Part shown: positions 25,947 to 34,854 of the stretch, one piece after another
How positions within the stretch are numbered: the stretch's first letter is position 1
Layout of the letters: each line of letters opens with the position of its first letter
Assembly: GCF_002953195.1 (NCBI RefSeq)
Contig: NZ_CP026377.1
Span: 1,178,001-1,242,000 of the forward strand
Source of the DNA: Mixta gaviniae
GTDB lineage: Bacteria; Pseudomonadota; Gammaproteobacteria; Enterobacterales; Enterobacteriaceae
Direction: 5' to 3'
DNA length: 64,000 nucleotides
Notes under the pieces: model-generated
What the model was told of the DNA's origin: nothing
What the model saw: only the letters and a program-made list of their open reading frames with translations
Databases searched by the model: none
Program-made: the position numbers and the translations under genes

Positions 25947-26678
25947 ATGAATATCATGCGAGCCAGCCCGTCACAGTTGTTTGAATATGGTCCTTTTACC
26001 ATCCGTCGCATGCGTCCCGGCGAGATCGATGCGGCGCGCGGCGACAGCGCGTTCGGACCGCTGGCGATTATCGACCATATGCAGATGGAGAGCGGGGCGC
26101 GTATCGCCATGCATCAGCACCTCAATGATGAAATTCTGCATTATGTCTGGCGCGGCTCGATGGTGCATGAGGACGATCGCGGCGAACGGACGCCGTTGTC
26201 TGCGAAAAAAGCGATGCTGATCAGCGCCGGTCGCGGCGTATGGCATGAAGAGTCTGCGCCGCTGGTGGAGACGGAGATGCTGCAGGTGTTTATCCGGCCT
26301 GAAGCGGCGGGCGGCGAGGGCCGCACGCAGTTTATGACGCGGCCTGAAGGCGCGGTTGACGGCCAGTGGACGCTGCTGGCAGGGCCGGAAGGCGACGCGG
26401 CGCCGTTGACCCTGCGCCAGCAGGTCCGGGCCTGGGATATCCGGCTGATGGCGCAAAGCAGCGTCAGCGCGCCTTACCGCGCCGGGCTGGCACAGTGGCT
26501 CTACGTGGCGGAAGGCAGCGTGACGGTCGGCGGAGAGCGCCTCAGCAAAGGCGATGCGATAAGCAACGGCCTGCAGGCGCTGCCGCTTATCGAGGCGCGG
26601 CGCGATGCCATCCTGCTCTGTTTCCAGGTTGATCTCGCGGCGAGCGCGACGCTGGCGGGACAGATTAGCGGCCAGTAA
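25947..26678 (+). CDS. pirin family protein
   Basis: 243 residues forming a bicupin. The N-terminal cupin has 'GPLAIIDHMQMESGARIAMHQHLNDEILHYVWRG' split into the metal-ligand segment HQH and Glu122-type ligands further on. The C-terminal half has 'VAEGSVTVGGERLSKGDAI', a second cupin. Pirins bind iron and some oxidise quercetin or act as redox-sensing regulators. The substrate here is unknown. ATG 25947 lies behind GGGAGGAAG. The gene is bounded by terminators on both sides, so it stands alone. Confidence 0.82.
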   Translation: MNIMRASPSQLFEYGPFTIRRMRPGEIDAARGDSAFGPLAIIDHMQMESGARIAMHQHLNDEILHYVWRGSMVHEDDRGERTPLSAKKAMLISAGRGVWHEESAPLVETEMLQVFIRPEAAGGEGRTQFMTRPEGAVDGQWTLLAGPEGDAAPLTLRQQVRAWDIRLMAQSSVSAPYRAGLAQWLYVAEGSVTVGGERLSKGDAISNGLQALPLIEARRDAILLCFQVDLAASATLAGQISGQ

Positions 26679-26682
26679 AGGC

Positions 26683-26710
26683 AGGGCAGGCATTACGCCT
26701 GCCTTTTTTA
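26683..26710 (+). terminator. rho-independent terminator after the pirin gene
   Basis: Stem GGCAGGC (26685-26691) with GCCTGCC (26697-26703), ATTAC loop, followed by a T-run. Confidence 0.88.
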
Positions 26711-26960
26711 TTGCGCTGCTTTTATCAGGCTATTTCCCCGCGTTAATAAAACCTTCGCCGCACTTATTTTTTTCCTGTAAAGGATGGGTGTGTATTATTC
26801 TGGTTGGTTGTTTATGCCGCGCATTTATATTTTATGCGGATTTAATGAATCAACGCGCCGAAGTGAAATTGCCGCATCATAATATCCTGTTAAAAAAGAT
26901 CAGAATGAATAAATGACACGCAGTGATTTTGGGGGCTTATTTATGCGCCGGGACAGCGTC

Positions 26961-27116
26961 TTAATTTACCCTTTTTTTTGCGGAGGAGGTAGCACCGTGC
27001 GCTTCTGTTTCAGTAGCGTGTAAATCATTGCGCACTTCTGTTTCAGCCGCGTAGGCATCATTACGCGCCTCGGTTTCAGCGGCGTGTAAATCGTTACGCG
27101 TCTCTGTTTCAGCCAT
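26961..27116 (-). CDS. small 51-residue protein made of an 11-residue repeat
   Basis: An ATG-to-TAA frame on the minus strand encodes three and a half copies of an 11-residue motif of the form AETExRNDLHA, then a Lys-rich tail 'SSAKKRVN'. Between copies most base changes fall on third codon positions and are silent (ACA/ACC, GAG/GAA, CGT/CGC, AAC/AAT), which argues for selection on a protein. The product would be hydrophilic, acidic and probably helical. No clear Shine-Dalgarno precedes the ATG at 27114-27116, so translation is uncertain. I know no family for it. Confidence 0.45.
   Translation of the reverse strand: MAETETRNDLHAAETEARNDAYAAETEVRNDLHATETEAHGATSSAKKRVN
26988..27113. repeat. 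33-bp tandem repeat array
   Basis: TTTCAG recurs at 27008, 27041, 27074 and 27107, an exact 33-base period with about 3.8 units. It underlies the small repetitive reading frame. The rest of the 26711-27203 interval is AT-rich with no other gene visible. Confidence 0.93.
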
Positions 27117-27203
27117 GCGGCCGGCGGCACAACCTGCTGCTGTTCATCTGTCCGGGGCGGGGTATGATAGCGGCCTGATCGATATCACCTACAGGGCAGC
27201 GAG

Positions 27204-28244
27204 ATGATTGAGGCGGCGCCAGAGACGTTTACTTTTCAACAGAGTATGCAGCATGAGGCACACGAAAAAGGCCTAACGCTGGATGCGCAGCAGCAGGCGC
27301 TTACCGCCCGGCTGGATGCGCTGATGGCCCGCATGCTGGCCGGCGCGCCGCGCCAGGCGCAGGGTGACGGGCTGTATGTCTGGGGGCTGCCGGGACGCGG
27401 CAAAACCTTTATCGTCGATGCCTTTTTTCACTGGGCGCCGCTGGAGAAGAAAAAGCGCGTCCATTTTCATCACTTCTTCCGCCAGCTACACCAGATTATC
27501 GCCGCCGGCAACAGCGTCGACGAGGCGATCGCCGCCAGTATCGACGGCTGCCGACTGCTCTGCTTCGATGAGTTTCATCTGCACGATATCGGCGATGCCA
27601 TGCTGATAAAGCCGCTGCTGACTCAGCTGTTCCGTGACGGCGTGCTGCTGGTGGCGACCTCCAACCATCCGCCGGAAAACCTGCTGGCAAACCCGCTTTA
27701 TCATCAGCGCTTCGCGCCCAGCATCGCCCTGATGCGGCAGCATCTGACGATTATCGGGCTGAGCGGCGAGAAAGATTACCGCACGCTGCGCCACGAGCAG
27801 CATGGCCCGTTCAGCACCGGCGGCCTGCTGCTGAACGCCACACCGGCGCAGCGGCGGGCGCTGGCGCTGCCCGAAGCGGCGGCCGCGCCGCTGCCGCTGC
27901 AGGTCGGCTACCGTACGCTGGAAACGCTGTCGCCCGCCGGGGAGATGCTGCACTTCTCTTTTCGCGCGCTCTGCGAGGCGCCGACGGCGGTAATGGACTA
28001 TCTCGCCCTGTGCGATCGCTACTCCAGCTGGCTGATTGAGGATCTGCCGCCGCTGGCGCGCGTCTCGCCCGCGGTGCAGCAACGCTTTATCAACGTGATT
28101 GACGTGCTGTATGACCGCCAGTGCCGGCTCTTTCTGACCACCGACTGTCCGCTGGAGAGCCTGACGCAGGGCGTTGAGCTGGATGATATTCAGCGCACCG
28201 CCAGCCGTCTTACTCTGCTGCCCCTTTATCAGGGCCAGGCCTGA
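27204..28244 (+). CDS. AFG1/ZapE family ATPase
   Basis: 346 residues. Walker A is 'GLPGRGKT' at residues 61-68 and Walker B 'LLCFDEFHLHDIGDAM', the AFG1-like signature. 'VATSNHPPENL' is the sensor 1 region, and 'SFRALCEAPTAVMDYLAL' lies near the end. ZapE binds FtsZ and supports constriction under heat or low oxygen. This copy is shorter than E. coli ZapE (375) and stands outside the usual rplM-rpsI/degQ neighbourhood, so it may be a second paralogue. The ATG at 27204 has CAGCGAG upstream, a weak but usable binding site. No operon partner is visible. Confidence 0.82.
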   Translation: MIEAAPETFTFQQSMQHEAHEKGLTLDAQQQALTARLDALMARMLAGAPRQAQGDGLYVWGLPGRGKTFIVDAFFHWAPLEKKKRVHFHHFFRQLHQIIAAGNSVDEAIAASIDGCRLLCFDEFHLHDIGDAMLIKPLLTQLFRDGVLLVATSNHPPENLLANPLYHQRFAPSIALMRQHLTIIGLSGEKDYRTLRHEQHGPFSTGGLLLNATPAQRRALALPEAAAAPLPLQVGYRTLETLSPAGEMLHFSFRALCEAPTAVMDYLALCDRYSSWLIEDLPPLARVSPAVQQRFINVIDVLYDRQCRLFLTTDCPLESLTQGVELDDIQRTASRLTLLPLYQGQA

Positions 28245-28542
28245 GTTTCCCCCGCTGACGTTATGAAGGTGTTACGCCGGCGGCCCGCTTTTTTCCGGTG
28301 AGGGCGGGGGAAATAAGCGCCGCCACTCTCCTGCAGAATAAATAAATGCCGCAGCGGCGCACGTTGAATAATTGCGCGGCCGCCTGCCGCTGCGCTTGCA
28401 ATATGAGTCAGTCAACTATACTGAAACGGTATTCCGTTATTCCGTCAGTACCGTTTACGCCGCGATACTGACCGAATAATAAGATAATCCTGAATTCGCT
28501 TTACGGCGTTAATCGCCGTTAACCAGAAAGGAGAACCCTATT

Positions 28543-29400
28543 ATGACCAGCCGACCACAGCCACCGCAGCCAGAACAGCAGCAGGATGTCCCGGGCTCTA
28601 TTTTTGATATGCAGCCTGCACCGGATCATGGCGAAACCAGCTATAAAGGATCCGGACGTCTGGCGGGTAAAAAAGCGATTATCACCGGCGGCGACTCCGG
28701 CATCGGCCGCGCCGTGGCCATCGCCTATGCCCGTGAAGGGGCGGACGTGCTGATCTCCTATCAGGACGAGCATGAAGATGCAAAAGATACCGCGCGCCTG
28801 ATTGAAGAGGCGGGACGCAAGGCGATTCTGGTGCCTGGCGATATTACCGAAGCGGAACACTGCCGCCATATCGTGCAGCAGGCGGTCAATAACTTCGGCC
28901 AGATCGATATTCTGGTGAACAACGCGGCGTTTCAGATGACGCGCGAATCGCTGGATGAGATCAGCGATGACGAATTCGACCGCACCATCAAGACCAATAT
29001 TTACGCCATGTTCTATCTCTGCAAAGCAGCGGTGCCGCATATGCCGTCGGGCGCTTCGATTATCAGTACCGCCTCGGTGAACGCCGATCAGCCGAAGCCG
29101 AAGCTGATTGCCTATTCCGCCACCAAAGCGGCGATCGTGAACTTTTCCGGCAGCCTCGCGGCGCTGCTGGCCGAGAAGGGCATCCGCTCCAACGTGGTGG
29201 CGCCAGGCCCGATCTGGACTCCGCTGATCCCGTCGACCATGCCGGCGGAGCAGGTGAAAAACCTCGGCAGCGAAGTGCCGATGCAGCGCGTCGGCCAGCC
29301 CGCTGAGCTGGCGCCCGCCTATGTCATGCTTGCCAGCGATGAAGCCAGCTATATTTCCGGCTCCACCGTCGCGGTGACCGGCGGCGTGGCAGTGATCTGA
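28543..29400 (+). CDS. SDR family oxidoreductase, YghA/general-stress-39-like
   Basis: 285 residues. An N-terminal Pro/Gln-rich extension of ~45 residues ('MTSRPQPPQPEQQQDVPGSI') is typical of the YghA/YdaD subgroup. It precedes a Rossmann fold with 'ITGGDSGIGRAVA' (TGxxxGIG), 'VNNAAFQ' and the catalytic Ser-Tyr-Lys in 'STASVNADQ' and 'YSATKAA'. Such enzymes are NADP(H)-dependent aldehyde or ketone reductases of the stationary-phase or stress response. The substrate is unknown. It has an AAAGGAG binding site and ends at a bidirectional terminator. Confidence 0.87.
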   Translation: MTSRPQPPQPEQQQDVPGSIFDMQPAPDHGETSYKGSGRLAGKKAIITGGDSGIGRAVAIAYAREGADVLISYQDEHEDAKDTARLIEEAGRKAILVPGDITEAEHCRHIVQQAVNNFGQIDILVNNAAFQMTRESLDEISDDEFDRTIKTNIYAMFYLCKAAVPHMPSGASIISTASVNADQPKPKLIAYSATKAAIVNFSGSLAALLAEKGIRSNVVAPGPIWTPLIPSTMPAEQVKNLGSEVPMQRVGQPAELAPAYVMLASDEASYISGSTVAVTGGVAVI

Positions 29401-29410
29401 TCGTGTTGTC

Positions 29411-29438
29411 AACGGCAGCGGAAACGCTGCCGTTTCTT
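29411..29438. terminator. bidirectional terminator
   Basis: Perfect ten-base stem AACGGCAGCG/CGCTGCCGTT with a GAAA tetraloop between the convergent SDR and HAD genes. Confidence 0.92.
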
Positions 29439-29442
29439 AGCG

Positions 29443-30264
29443 TCAGTTAAAGGGATATTCGCGCGCCAGTACGCGGGATATCACATTCAATGCCCCTTCC
29501 TCATTATGATCTTCGGTGCGATAGCGCGCCGCTGCTGACACCGCTTCAGTGGCGTTGGCCATGGCAAAGCTGTATCCCGCCTGACGCAGCATTTCGATAT
29601 CGTTGCCGCTGTCGCCGACCGCCACCACTTCACAATCATCAATGCCCCAGCGCTGTTGCAGCAGGCTGATGCCGTGCGCCTTATGCAGGCCCGGAATAAT
29701 CAGGTCGACAAAACCGAAGCCGCTGGAGACCGGGCGCACCATGTTGCCCGCCGCATCCAGCGCTTCCGTCAGACGCGCGATCAGCGGCTCGACGCCATCA
29801 TGCGGCAGGTTCAGCGAAAATTTGAAAATGGTGTCGTCGATGTGGTCGAGATCGGCGCGCTTCTCCAGCCGACGATAGTGGTTCGACAACAGCGCCACCG
29901 TTTCAGCGGGCATCTCAGGGGAGATATAGGCGCTGCGTTTGCCGCAGACTACCGTATGAATTTCCGGCTCCTGCGCCAGAATCGCCATCACCCGACGCAC
30001 GTTCTCCGCACTCAGCTCGCCGCAGAACACCTCTTCATTGCAATCGCTGATCCAGGCGCCATTTTCTGCCACAAAGGCGATTTCACCGGCGATCTCCGGG
30101 AAATAGCTCTCCAGCTGGTAATACTGATTGCCGCTGGCCACCACGAAACGGATGTCGCGCGCTTTCAGCTGGGCATACTGGCGCAGAAAACGCGCTTTGT
30201 TATAACGCTTGGCGGAATCGAGAAACGTTCCGTCCATATCCACCGCAATCAACTTTACCGCCAC
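29443..30264 (-). CDS. ybiV: HAD-superfamily sugar phosphatase YbiV/SupH-like
   Basis: 273 residues of the Cof/HAD-IIB type. Motif I is 'VDMDGTFLD' with nucleophile Asp9 and Asp11, motif II lies in 'VVASGNQYYQL', and motif IV is 'VAVGDSGNDIEML'. The sequence follows E. coli YbiV (SupH) almost end to end, including 'VAENGAW', 'FKFSLNLP', 'GFVDLIIPGLHKAHGIS' and the final 'EGALNVI'. The enzyme dephosphorylates hexose and pentose phosphates in the cytoplasm. It is monocistronic, with a GGAGGA site before the ATG. Confidence 0.88.
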   Translation of the reverse strand: MAVKLIAVDMDGTFLDSAKRYNKARFLRQYAQLKARDIRFVVASGNQYYQLESYFPEIAGEIAFVAENGAWISDCNEEVFCGELSAENVRRVMAILAQEPEIHTVVCGKRSAYISPEMPAETVALLSNHYRRLEKRADLDHIDDTIFKFSLNLPHDGVEPLIARLTEALDAAGNMVRPVSSGFGFVDLIIPGLHKAHGISLLQQRWGIDDCEVVAVGDSGNDIEMLRQAGYSFAMANATEAVSAAARYRTEDHNEEGALNVISRVLAREYPFN

Positions 30265-30475
30265 CGGATCCTCCTTCGAATAAGCGCAAACGTCCCCGTC
30301 CGGCTTGCCGGGCGGAGAAAGGAAATAAGATTAACAGGGATATCGTCGGCCCGCCTGCCCCGACGGAGGTAACCCCAACGTCAATTTATTATGCGGCTAA
30401 TAATATCGCTTATCCGACGGGGTTGCAGCGTGAAGCGGAGCAGGGAGCGCGTTATCAGACAATGGATCATCGCCC

Positions 30476-30871
30476 TTATTCGGCGGCCTCGCTGCGGCTG
30501 GCCTGGAGCGCCGCCTCCATCGCGTCGAGCGCCGCTTTATTCTCCAGCCCCCACTGATACATCTGCTCAATGGGCGCGGCGAAGGTCCAGCCCAGCTCGG
30601 TCAGCTGATATTCTACCTTCGGCGGCACCACATTATAGACGTGACGCTGCACCAGCCCGCGCTGCTCGACTTCACGCAGGGTCTGGCTCAGCATTTTTTT
30701 TGAAATCCCCTGCAGGCTGCGCTGTAGCTCGCCGGTGCGGCATTTGCCGCCGGGCCAGTGATAAAGAGCATGGATCACCATGGTGGTCCACTTTACGGCG
30801 AACAGCTCCATCAGGCGGCGCGGCTCTGAATCAGCATAAAAGTATAATTTTCCATCAACGATCGTCGGCAT
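30476..30871 (-). CDS. HxlR family transcriptional regulator
   Basis: 131 residues with the winged-helix pattern of HxlR: 'LMELFAVKWTTMVIHAL', 'RTGELQRSLQGISKKMLSQTLREVEQRGLVQR' in its recognition region, then 'VEYQLTELG'. There is no N-terminal Cys of the redox-sensing subgroup (HypR, QorR), so the signal is unknown. It is divergent from the alcohol dehydrogenase gene, with 129 bases between start codons. This is the usual arrangement of a repressor facing an aldehyde- or quinone-responsive reductase. Confidence 0.9.
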   Translation of the reverse strand: MPTIVDGKLYFYADSEPRRLMELFAVKWTTMVIHALYHWPGGKCRTGELQRSLQGISKKMLSQTLREVEQRGLVQRHVYNVVPPKVEYQLTELGWTFAAPIEQMYQWGLENKAALDAMEAALQASRSEAAE

Positions 30872-30884
30872 ATGGTAACCATTT

Positions 30885-30926
30885 GGTGACTATGACCCTA
30901 AAAGGTGACTACTACCAAAATGGCAC
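30885..30926. promoter_or_regulatory. probable HxlR operator between divergent genes
   Basis: GGTGACTA occurs at 30885-30892 and again at 30904-30911, 19 bases apart, flanked by TTGGT on the left and ACCAA on the right. The spacing of about two helical turns in the divergent promoter region fits binding of an HxlR dimer. Confidence 0.5.
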
Positions 30927-31000
30927 CCTTGTGTCTATAGTAGGCGCCCGCTGAAATCAGGCGATGCCTGACGCAATGACCTTAGGGAGCGAATACCTGC

Positions 31001-32059
31001 ATGAACATTAACGCAATTGTGGCGCACGCCGCCGATCAGCCGCTGACCACCGGCCGTGTGGCGCTGCGCGAAATGCGCGCCGACGATGTGAAAATCGATA
31101 TCCTTTACTGCGGCGTGTGCCATTCCGACTTGCATATGGCGCGCAATGAGTGGGGCGTCAGCCATTATCCGATGGTGCCCGGCCATGAGATCGTCGGCCG
31201 CGTCACCGAAGCGGGCGCGGCGGTGAGCGCGTTCCGCGCCGGCGATCTGGTCGGCGTTGGCGTCATGGTGGGGTCGTGCGGCCACTGCCATTTCTGCCAG
31301 CAGCAGGAGGAGCAGTACTGCGAAGCGGGTTTCGTGCCGACCTATAACGGCACCGACGCCGCCAGCGGCGAAACCACGCGCGGCGGCTACGCGCAGACCA
31401 TGATCGTCGACAGCCGCTTTGTGGTTTCCATCCCGGACAATCTCGACCTGAAAGCGGTGGCACCGCTGCTGTGCGCGGGCGTGACTACCTGGTCGCCGCT
31501 GCGTCACTGGAACGTCAAGGCGGGGGATAAGGTCGGTGTGATCGGCCTGGGCGGTCTGGGCCATATGGCGGTGAAATTCGCCGCTGCGCTGGGTGCGGAA
31601 GTAACGCTGTTCACCACCTCCGCCGGCAAAGAGCAAGATGCGCGACGTCTTGGCGCGCAGCATGTGGTGATCTCGCGCGACGCGGCGCAGATGGCAGCCT
31701 GGCAGCATCGGCTCGATTTTATTCTCGACTGCGTGGCGGCGCCGCACGATCTTAACCCTTACCTGAATACGCTGCGTGCCAACGGCCACCTGGTGCTGGT
31801 GGGCATTCCGGAAAACCCGCATCCGGCACCGGAAATCACCCCGATGGTGTTCCGCCGCCTCAGCGTCAGCGGCACCTCGATCGGCAGTATTCTTGAAACG
31901 CAGGAGATGCTCGATTTCTGCGGCCAGCACAATATCACTGCCGACGTGGAGTTAATTAACGGCGCTGAGATTGAAACGGCATTTACACGTATGCTGAAAA
32001 GCGAGGTGAAATACCGCTTCGTTATTGATATGAAAGCCACGCGCTGGGAAAACGTTTAA
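31001..32059 (+). CDS. zinc-dependent NAD(P)-dependent alcohol dehydrogenase
   Basis: 352 residues of the cinnamyl-alcohol/YahK-like group. Catalytic zinc ligands are in 'YCGVCHSDLH' and 'PGHEIVG'. The structural zinc site is 'GSCGHCHFCQQQEEQYC'. The nucleotide fold is 'VIGLGGLGHMAVKFA', and 'CAGVTTWSPLRHW' lines the active site. These enzymes reduce a broad range of aldehydes with NADPH in the cytoplasm. It faces an HxlR regulator across a short intergenic region with paired sites. AGGGAG precedes the ATG. Confidence 0.9.
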   Translation: MNINAIVAHAADQPLTTGRVALREMRADDVKIDILYCGVCHSDLHMARNEWGVSHYPMVPGHEIVGRVTEAGAAVSAFRAGDLVGVGVMVGSCGHCHFCQQQEEQYCEAGFVPTYNGTDAASGETTRGGYAQTMIVDSRFVVSIPDNLDLKAVAPLLCAGVTTWSPLRHWNVKAGDKVGVIGLGGLGHMAVKFAAALGAEVTLFTTSAGKEQDARRLGAQHVVISRDAAQMAAWQHRLDFILDCVAAPHDLNPYLNTLRANGHLVLVGIPENPHPAPEITPMVFRRLSVSGTSIGSILETQEMLDFCGQHNITADVELINGAEIETAFTRMLKSEVKYRFVIDMKATRWENV

Positions 32060-32302
32060 TCTTTGCCGCCGCCGGCCGCTATTCCCGGCCGGCGGGGCAG
32101 AGGCCGCGCTGCGCTTTTCTTTCCCCCTGAAAATAAACAGAGGGCGCGGCGATATCGCCTTGCTGGCTAATTCTTCACCAGTGGCTACACTTAATTCAGC
32201 TCCACCTCTGCTCCGTGAACGTAATAAACCGGCGGGTACTTTGCGAAAAGAGAATGCCGATGTGTTGCGCGCGGGCACACACTATCCTCAACGGGAGGTT
32301 TT

Positions 32303-32521
32303 GTGAAAACGCTTGATTATGTAGCGCTTATCCTGCTGATTGTCGGCGGACTGAACTGGCTGCTGGTGGGTCTTTTTCAGTTTGATTTGGTCGCGGCGAT
32401 ATTTGGCGGACAGGCTGCCATTATTTCCCGCATTATTTATGTCGTGGTCGGGCTTTGCGCGCTTTACTGCCTGACCTTTTTTGCGAAATTCCGTGTTCAT
32501 ACCGGTACGCGTCACGTCTGA
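32303..32521 (+). CDS. DUF378 small membrane protein
   Basis: 72 residues from a GTG start behind GGGAGG. The pattern 'LDYVALILLIVGGLNWLLVGLFQFDLV' followed by 'RIIYVVVGLCALY' is that of DUF378 (YuzA-like) proteins with two membrane helices. Function is unknown. A strong terminator follows directly, so it is a single-gene unit. Confidence 0.88.
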   Translation: MKTLDYVALILLIVGGLNWLLVGLFQFDLVAAIFGGQAAIISRIIYVVVGLCALYCLTFFAKFRVHTGTRHV

Positions 32522-32540
32522 ATCAACGCAGTAAAATAAA

Positions 32541-32570
32541 AAGGGCCGATCTTTTGATCGGCCCTTTATT
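32541..32570 (+). terminator. rho-independent terminator
   Basis: Eleven-base stem AAGGGCCGATC/GATCGGCCCTT with a TTTT loop; the A-run on the left lets it act for the facing gene as well. Confidence 0.92.
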
Positions 32571-32597
32571 TATGCACGCCAGAGAGGGCGCTGACGC

Positions 32598-32930
32598 TTA
32601 TTTTTCAAAACGCGCGCTGATTTCCTGCTGACAGTGCTGCGGATCGCGGAGAAGCGGCGCTTTATCCGCCTCCGGGATGCGCTGCCAGGCGGCGACGGCG
32701 CGCTCGGCGGCGATCTGATTGAAGCGGGTACGATGCAGCGCATAGTCACTGTTCCCCCCTTCAACCAGGGTGCGCATTGCGCCGATATAGCTGTCACTCT
32801 GCCGGGTGGCGACGTGACAGAATATCGCCGCATAGTAACCCCGATCTTCCGGCGTGACGCGCGTGGTGGATCGCCAGTAAAGCACGCCCGCGACGATAAT
32901 CAGCAGCAGAACAACGATTCTCTTTTTCAA
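32598..32930 (-). CDS. hypothetical membrane-anchored protein
   Basis: 110 residues. A short basic start and one hydrophobic helix ('IVVLLLIIVAGVLYW', residues 5-19) anchor a periplasmic domain of about 85 residues with two cysteines (in 'AIFCHVATRQ' and 'PQHCQQEI') that could form a disulfide. I do not recognise a family. Codon use is like its neighbours, so it is probably a native gene. It is 59 bases downstream of sad on the same strand side but reads independently (AAGGGAAGTTT upstream). Confidence 0.72.
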   Translation of the reverse strand: MKKRIVVLLLIIVAGVLYWRSTTRVTPEDRGYYAAIFCHVATRQSDSYIGAMRTLVEGGNSDYALHRTRFNQIAAERAVAAWQRIPEADKAPLLRDPQHCQQEISARFEK

Positions 32931-32989
32931 ACTTCCCTCTTTATGCTTTATTTGCGCCTGAAACGCAGGCCGGGCGCAAACTTACCCTG

Positions 32990-34378
32990 TTAGCGGCGGT
33001 TGCGCCAGACGGTTTGCACGTTGCAGAACTCATGCAGACCGAAATGCGACAGCTCGCGGCCAAAGCCGCTTTTCTTCACGCCGCCGAAAGCGACGCGCGG
33101 GTCGCTGGCGCTGTAGCCGTTGATAAACACGCCGCCGCACTCCAGGCGCGCCGCCATCTCTGTCGCCCGCGCCTCATCGGCGCTGTAAATCGTCGCCGAC
33201 AGGCCGAAATCGCTGTCGTTGGCCAGCTGCAGCGCGTGTTCGGCATTGTCTGCCACGGTAATCGCCGCCACCGGGCCGAACAGCTCCTGACGGAACGCCG
33301 TCATCGAAGGGGTGACGTTGCCCAGCACGGTTGGCAGGTAGTAGTTGCCTGTGCCAGCCAGTTTGTCACCGCCCGCCAGCAGCGTCGCGCCTTCCTCCAG
33401 CGTCGCCAGCACCTGCTGATGCAGCTCGTCGCGCAGATCGAAGCGTGCCATGGGGCCGATATAATGCTCTTCGACGCGCGGATCGCCCATTTTCAGCTGC
33501 TGCACCGCCGCGACGAATTTTTCACTAAAGGCGTCGGCAATGTCGCGCTCAATGATAAAGCGCTTCGCAGCGGCGCAAACCTGCCCGGTGTTTTGATAGC
33601 GGCCGGCCACTGCCGCTTTCACCGCCGCATCCAGATCGGCATCTTTCAGCACGATAAAGGGATCGGATCCGCCCAGCTCCAGCACGCATTTTTTCAGCGC
33701 CGCGCCCGCCTGCGCGCCAATCGCCGCGCCGGCGCGCACGCTGCCGGTCACTGTTACCGCCGCGACGCGCGCGTCGTTAATCGCCTGGCTGACGCCGGCG
33801 TTACTGGCGTTGATCACGCTGAACAGCTGCGCCGGGAAACCCGCCTCGCTGAACAGCGCTTCCGTCAGCAGCGCGCAGCCCATTACGCCCGGCGCATGTT
33901 TCAGCAGGTAGCTGTTGCCCGCCAGCAGGATCGGAACCGCGCCGCGCAATACCTGCCACAGCGGGAAGTTCCATGGCATCACTGCCAGCACCGGGCCGAG
34001 CGGACGGTATTCAATTACCGCCTGGTTATTTTCCACCTGCGTCGGCTCAGTGGCGAGCATCGCCGGGCCGTGTTCGGCATACCATTCGCAAAGCCGGGCC
34101 GATTTCTCGACTTCGCCGCGCGCCTGCAGGATCGGCTTGCCCATTTCGGCGGTAATCATCTGCGACATCTCTTCGCTGCGGCGACGAATAGCGCCCGCCA
34201 GCGCGCGCAGTTTCTCCGCCCGCGCAGCGACTGACTGCTGACGCCACTGTTGAAATGCCTGATGGTTAGCGGCAATCGCCGCGCCAAGCTGTTGTTCATT
34301 GATATAGGGCCGGGCGGAGATAATTTCACCGCTGGCTGGGTTACGCGAAAGTGCGTGGGTGTCTGGTGAAAATGACAT
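32990..34378 (-). CDS. sad: NAD-dependent succinate semialdehyde dehydrogenase Sad-like
   Basis: 462 residues of the aldehyde dehydrogenase family. 'MPWNFPLWQVLRGAVPIL' is the cofactor and substrate channel strand, 'LELGGSDPFIVL' carries the catalytic Glu, and 'NTGQVCAAAKRF' carries the nucleophilic Cys. The sequence and length match YneI/Sad (462 residues in E. coli) rather than GabD. It oxidises succinic semialdehyde to succinate, feeding GABA or arginine catabolism into the TCA cycle. No glsB (yneH) gene lies next to it, unlike in E. coli. Confidence 0.88.
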   Translation of the reverse strand: MSFSPDTHALSRNPASGEIISARPYINEQQLGAAIAANHQAFQQWRQQSVAARAEKLRALAGAIRRRSEEMSQMITAEMGKPILQARGEVEKSARLCEWYAEHGPAMLATEPTQVENNQAVIEYRPLGPVLAVMPWNFPLWQVLRGAVPILLAGNSYLLKHAPGVMGCALLTEALFSEAGFPAQLFSVINASNAGVSQAINDARVAAVTVTGSVRAGAAIGAQAGAALKKCVLELGGSDPFIVLKDADLDAAVKAAVAGRYQNTGQVCAAAKRFIIERDIADAFSEKFVAAVQQLKMGDPRVEEHYIGPMARFDLRDELHQQVLATLEEGATLLAGGDKLAGTGNYYLPTVLGNVTPSMTAFRQELFGPVAAITVADNAEHALQLANDSDFGLSATIYSADEARATEMAARLECGGVFINGYSASDPRVAFGGVKKSGFGRELSHFGLHEFCNVQTVWRNRR

Positions 34379-34854
34379 AACCGCTCCTTAATAGTGGGGA
34401 TCGTTCTGATGGCGTTACCTTACGCCAGTCAGGTCGTTATGAAAACTGAATAATGCTGAGTGAGTTGCTTCTTTAAAAAGAATGAACTCATGCTCAGAGG
34501 CAGAGGGTTGCTCTGTGCCTGGCGGATTACACCTGATAATCATGCTGCGCATGGCAAAAAGGACGGCGTTAACACTTCAGTAGCAGTGCTTATCAATATC
34601 TTGCCCGGAGGGAGGGAGAGGTAAAAGGAAGTGGTCCGATGTGCCTGATTATGTAAGGTATCGGCGCATTTCTTTGCATTTTCTTAACGCGTGGATAGTT
34701 AAGATTGTGTTACATTACGCCCGCACCGCTAGTGATGTGGCGTTGCGCTTCAGTTTGCCATTCTCCGATGGCTTTTCCCCTTGTGGTATGGAAAGACTTT
34801 CCCGACGCGTGTTATACGGTCGGGTTTTTCACCGCCGCCGCAAAGCGGCTGTGG
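34379..34854. other. gene-free interval
   Basis: About 475 bases without a convincing gene; frames that span parts of it have no ribosome binding site and end in the antisense of the phosphoethanolamine transferase gene. It should contain the sad promoter at its left side. Nothing else recognised. Confidence 0.5.

Noticed and set aside
33014..34234. 406-codon plus-strand frame
   Set aside because: Antisense to sad, whose domains and catalytic residues are complete.
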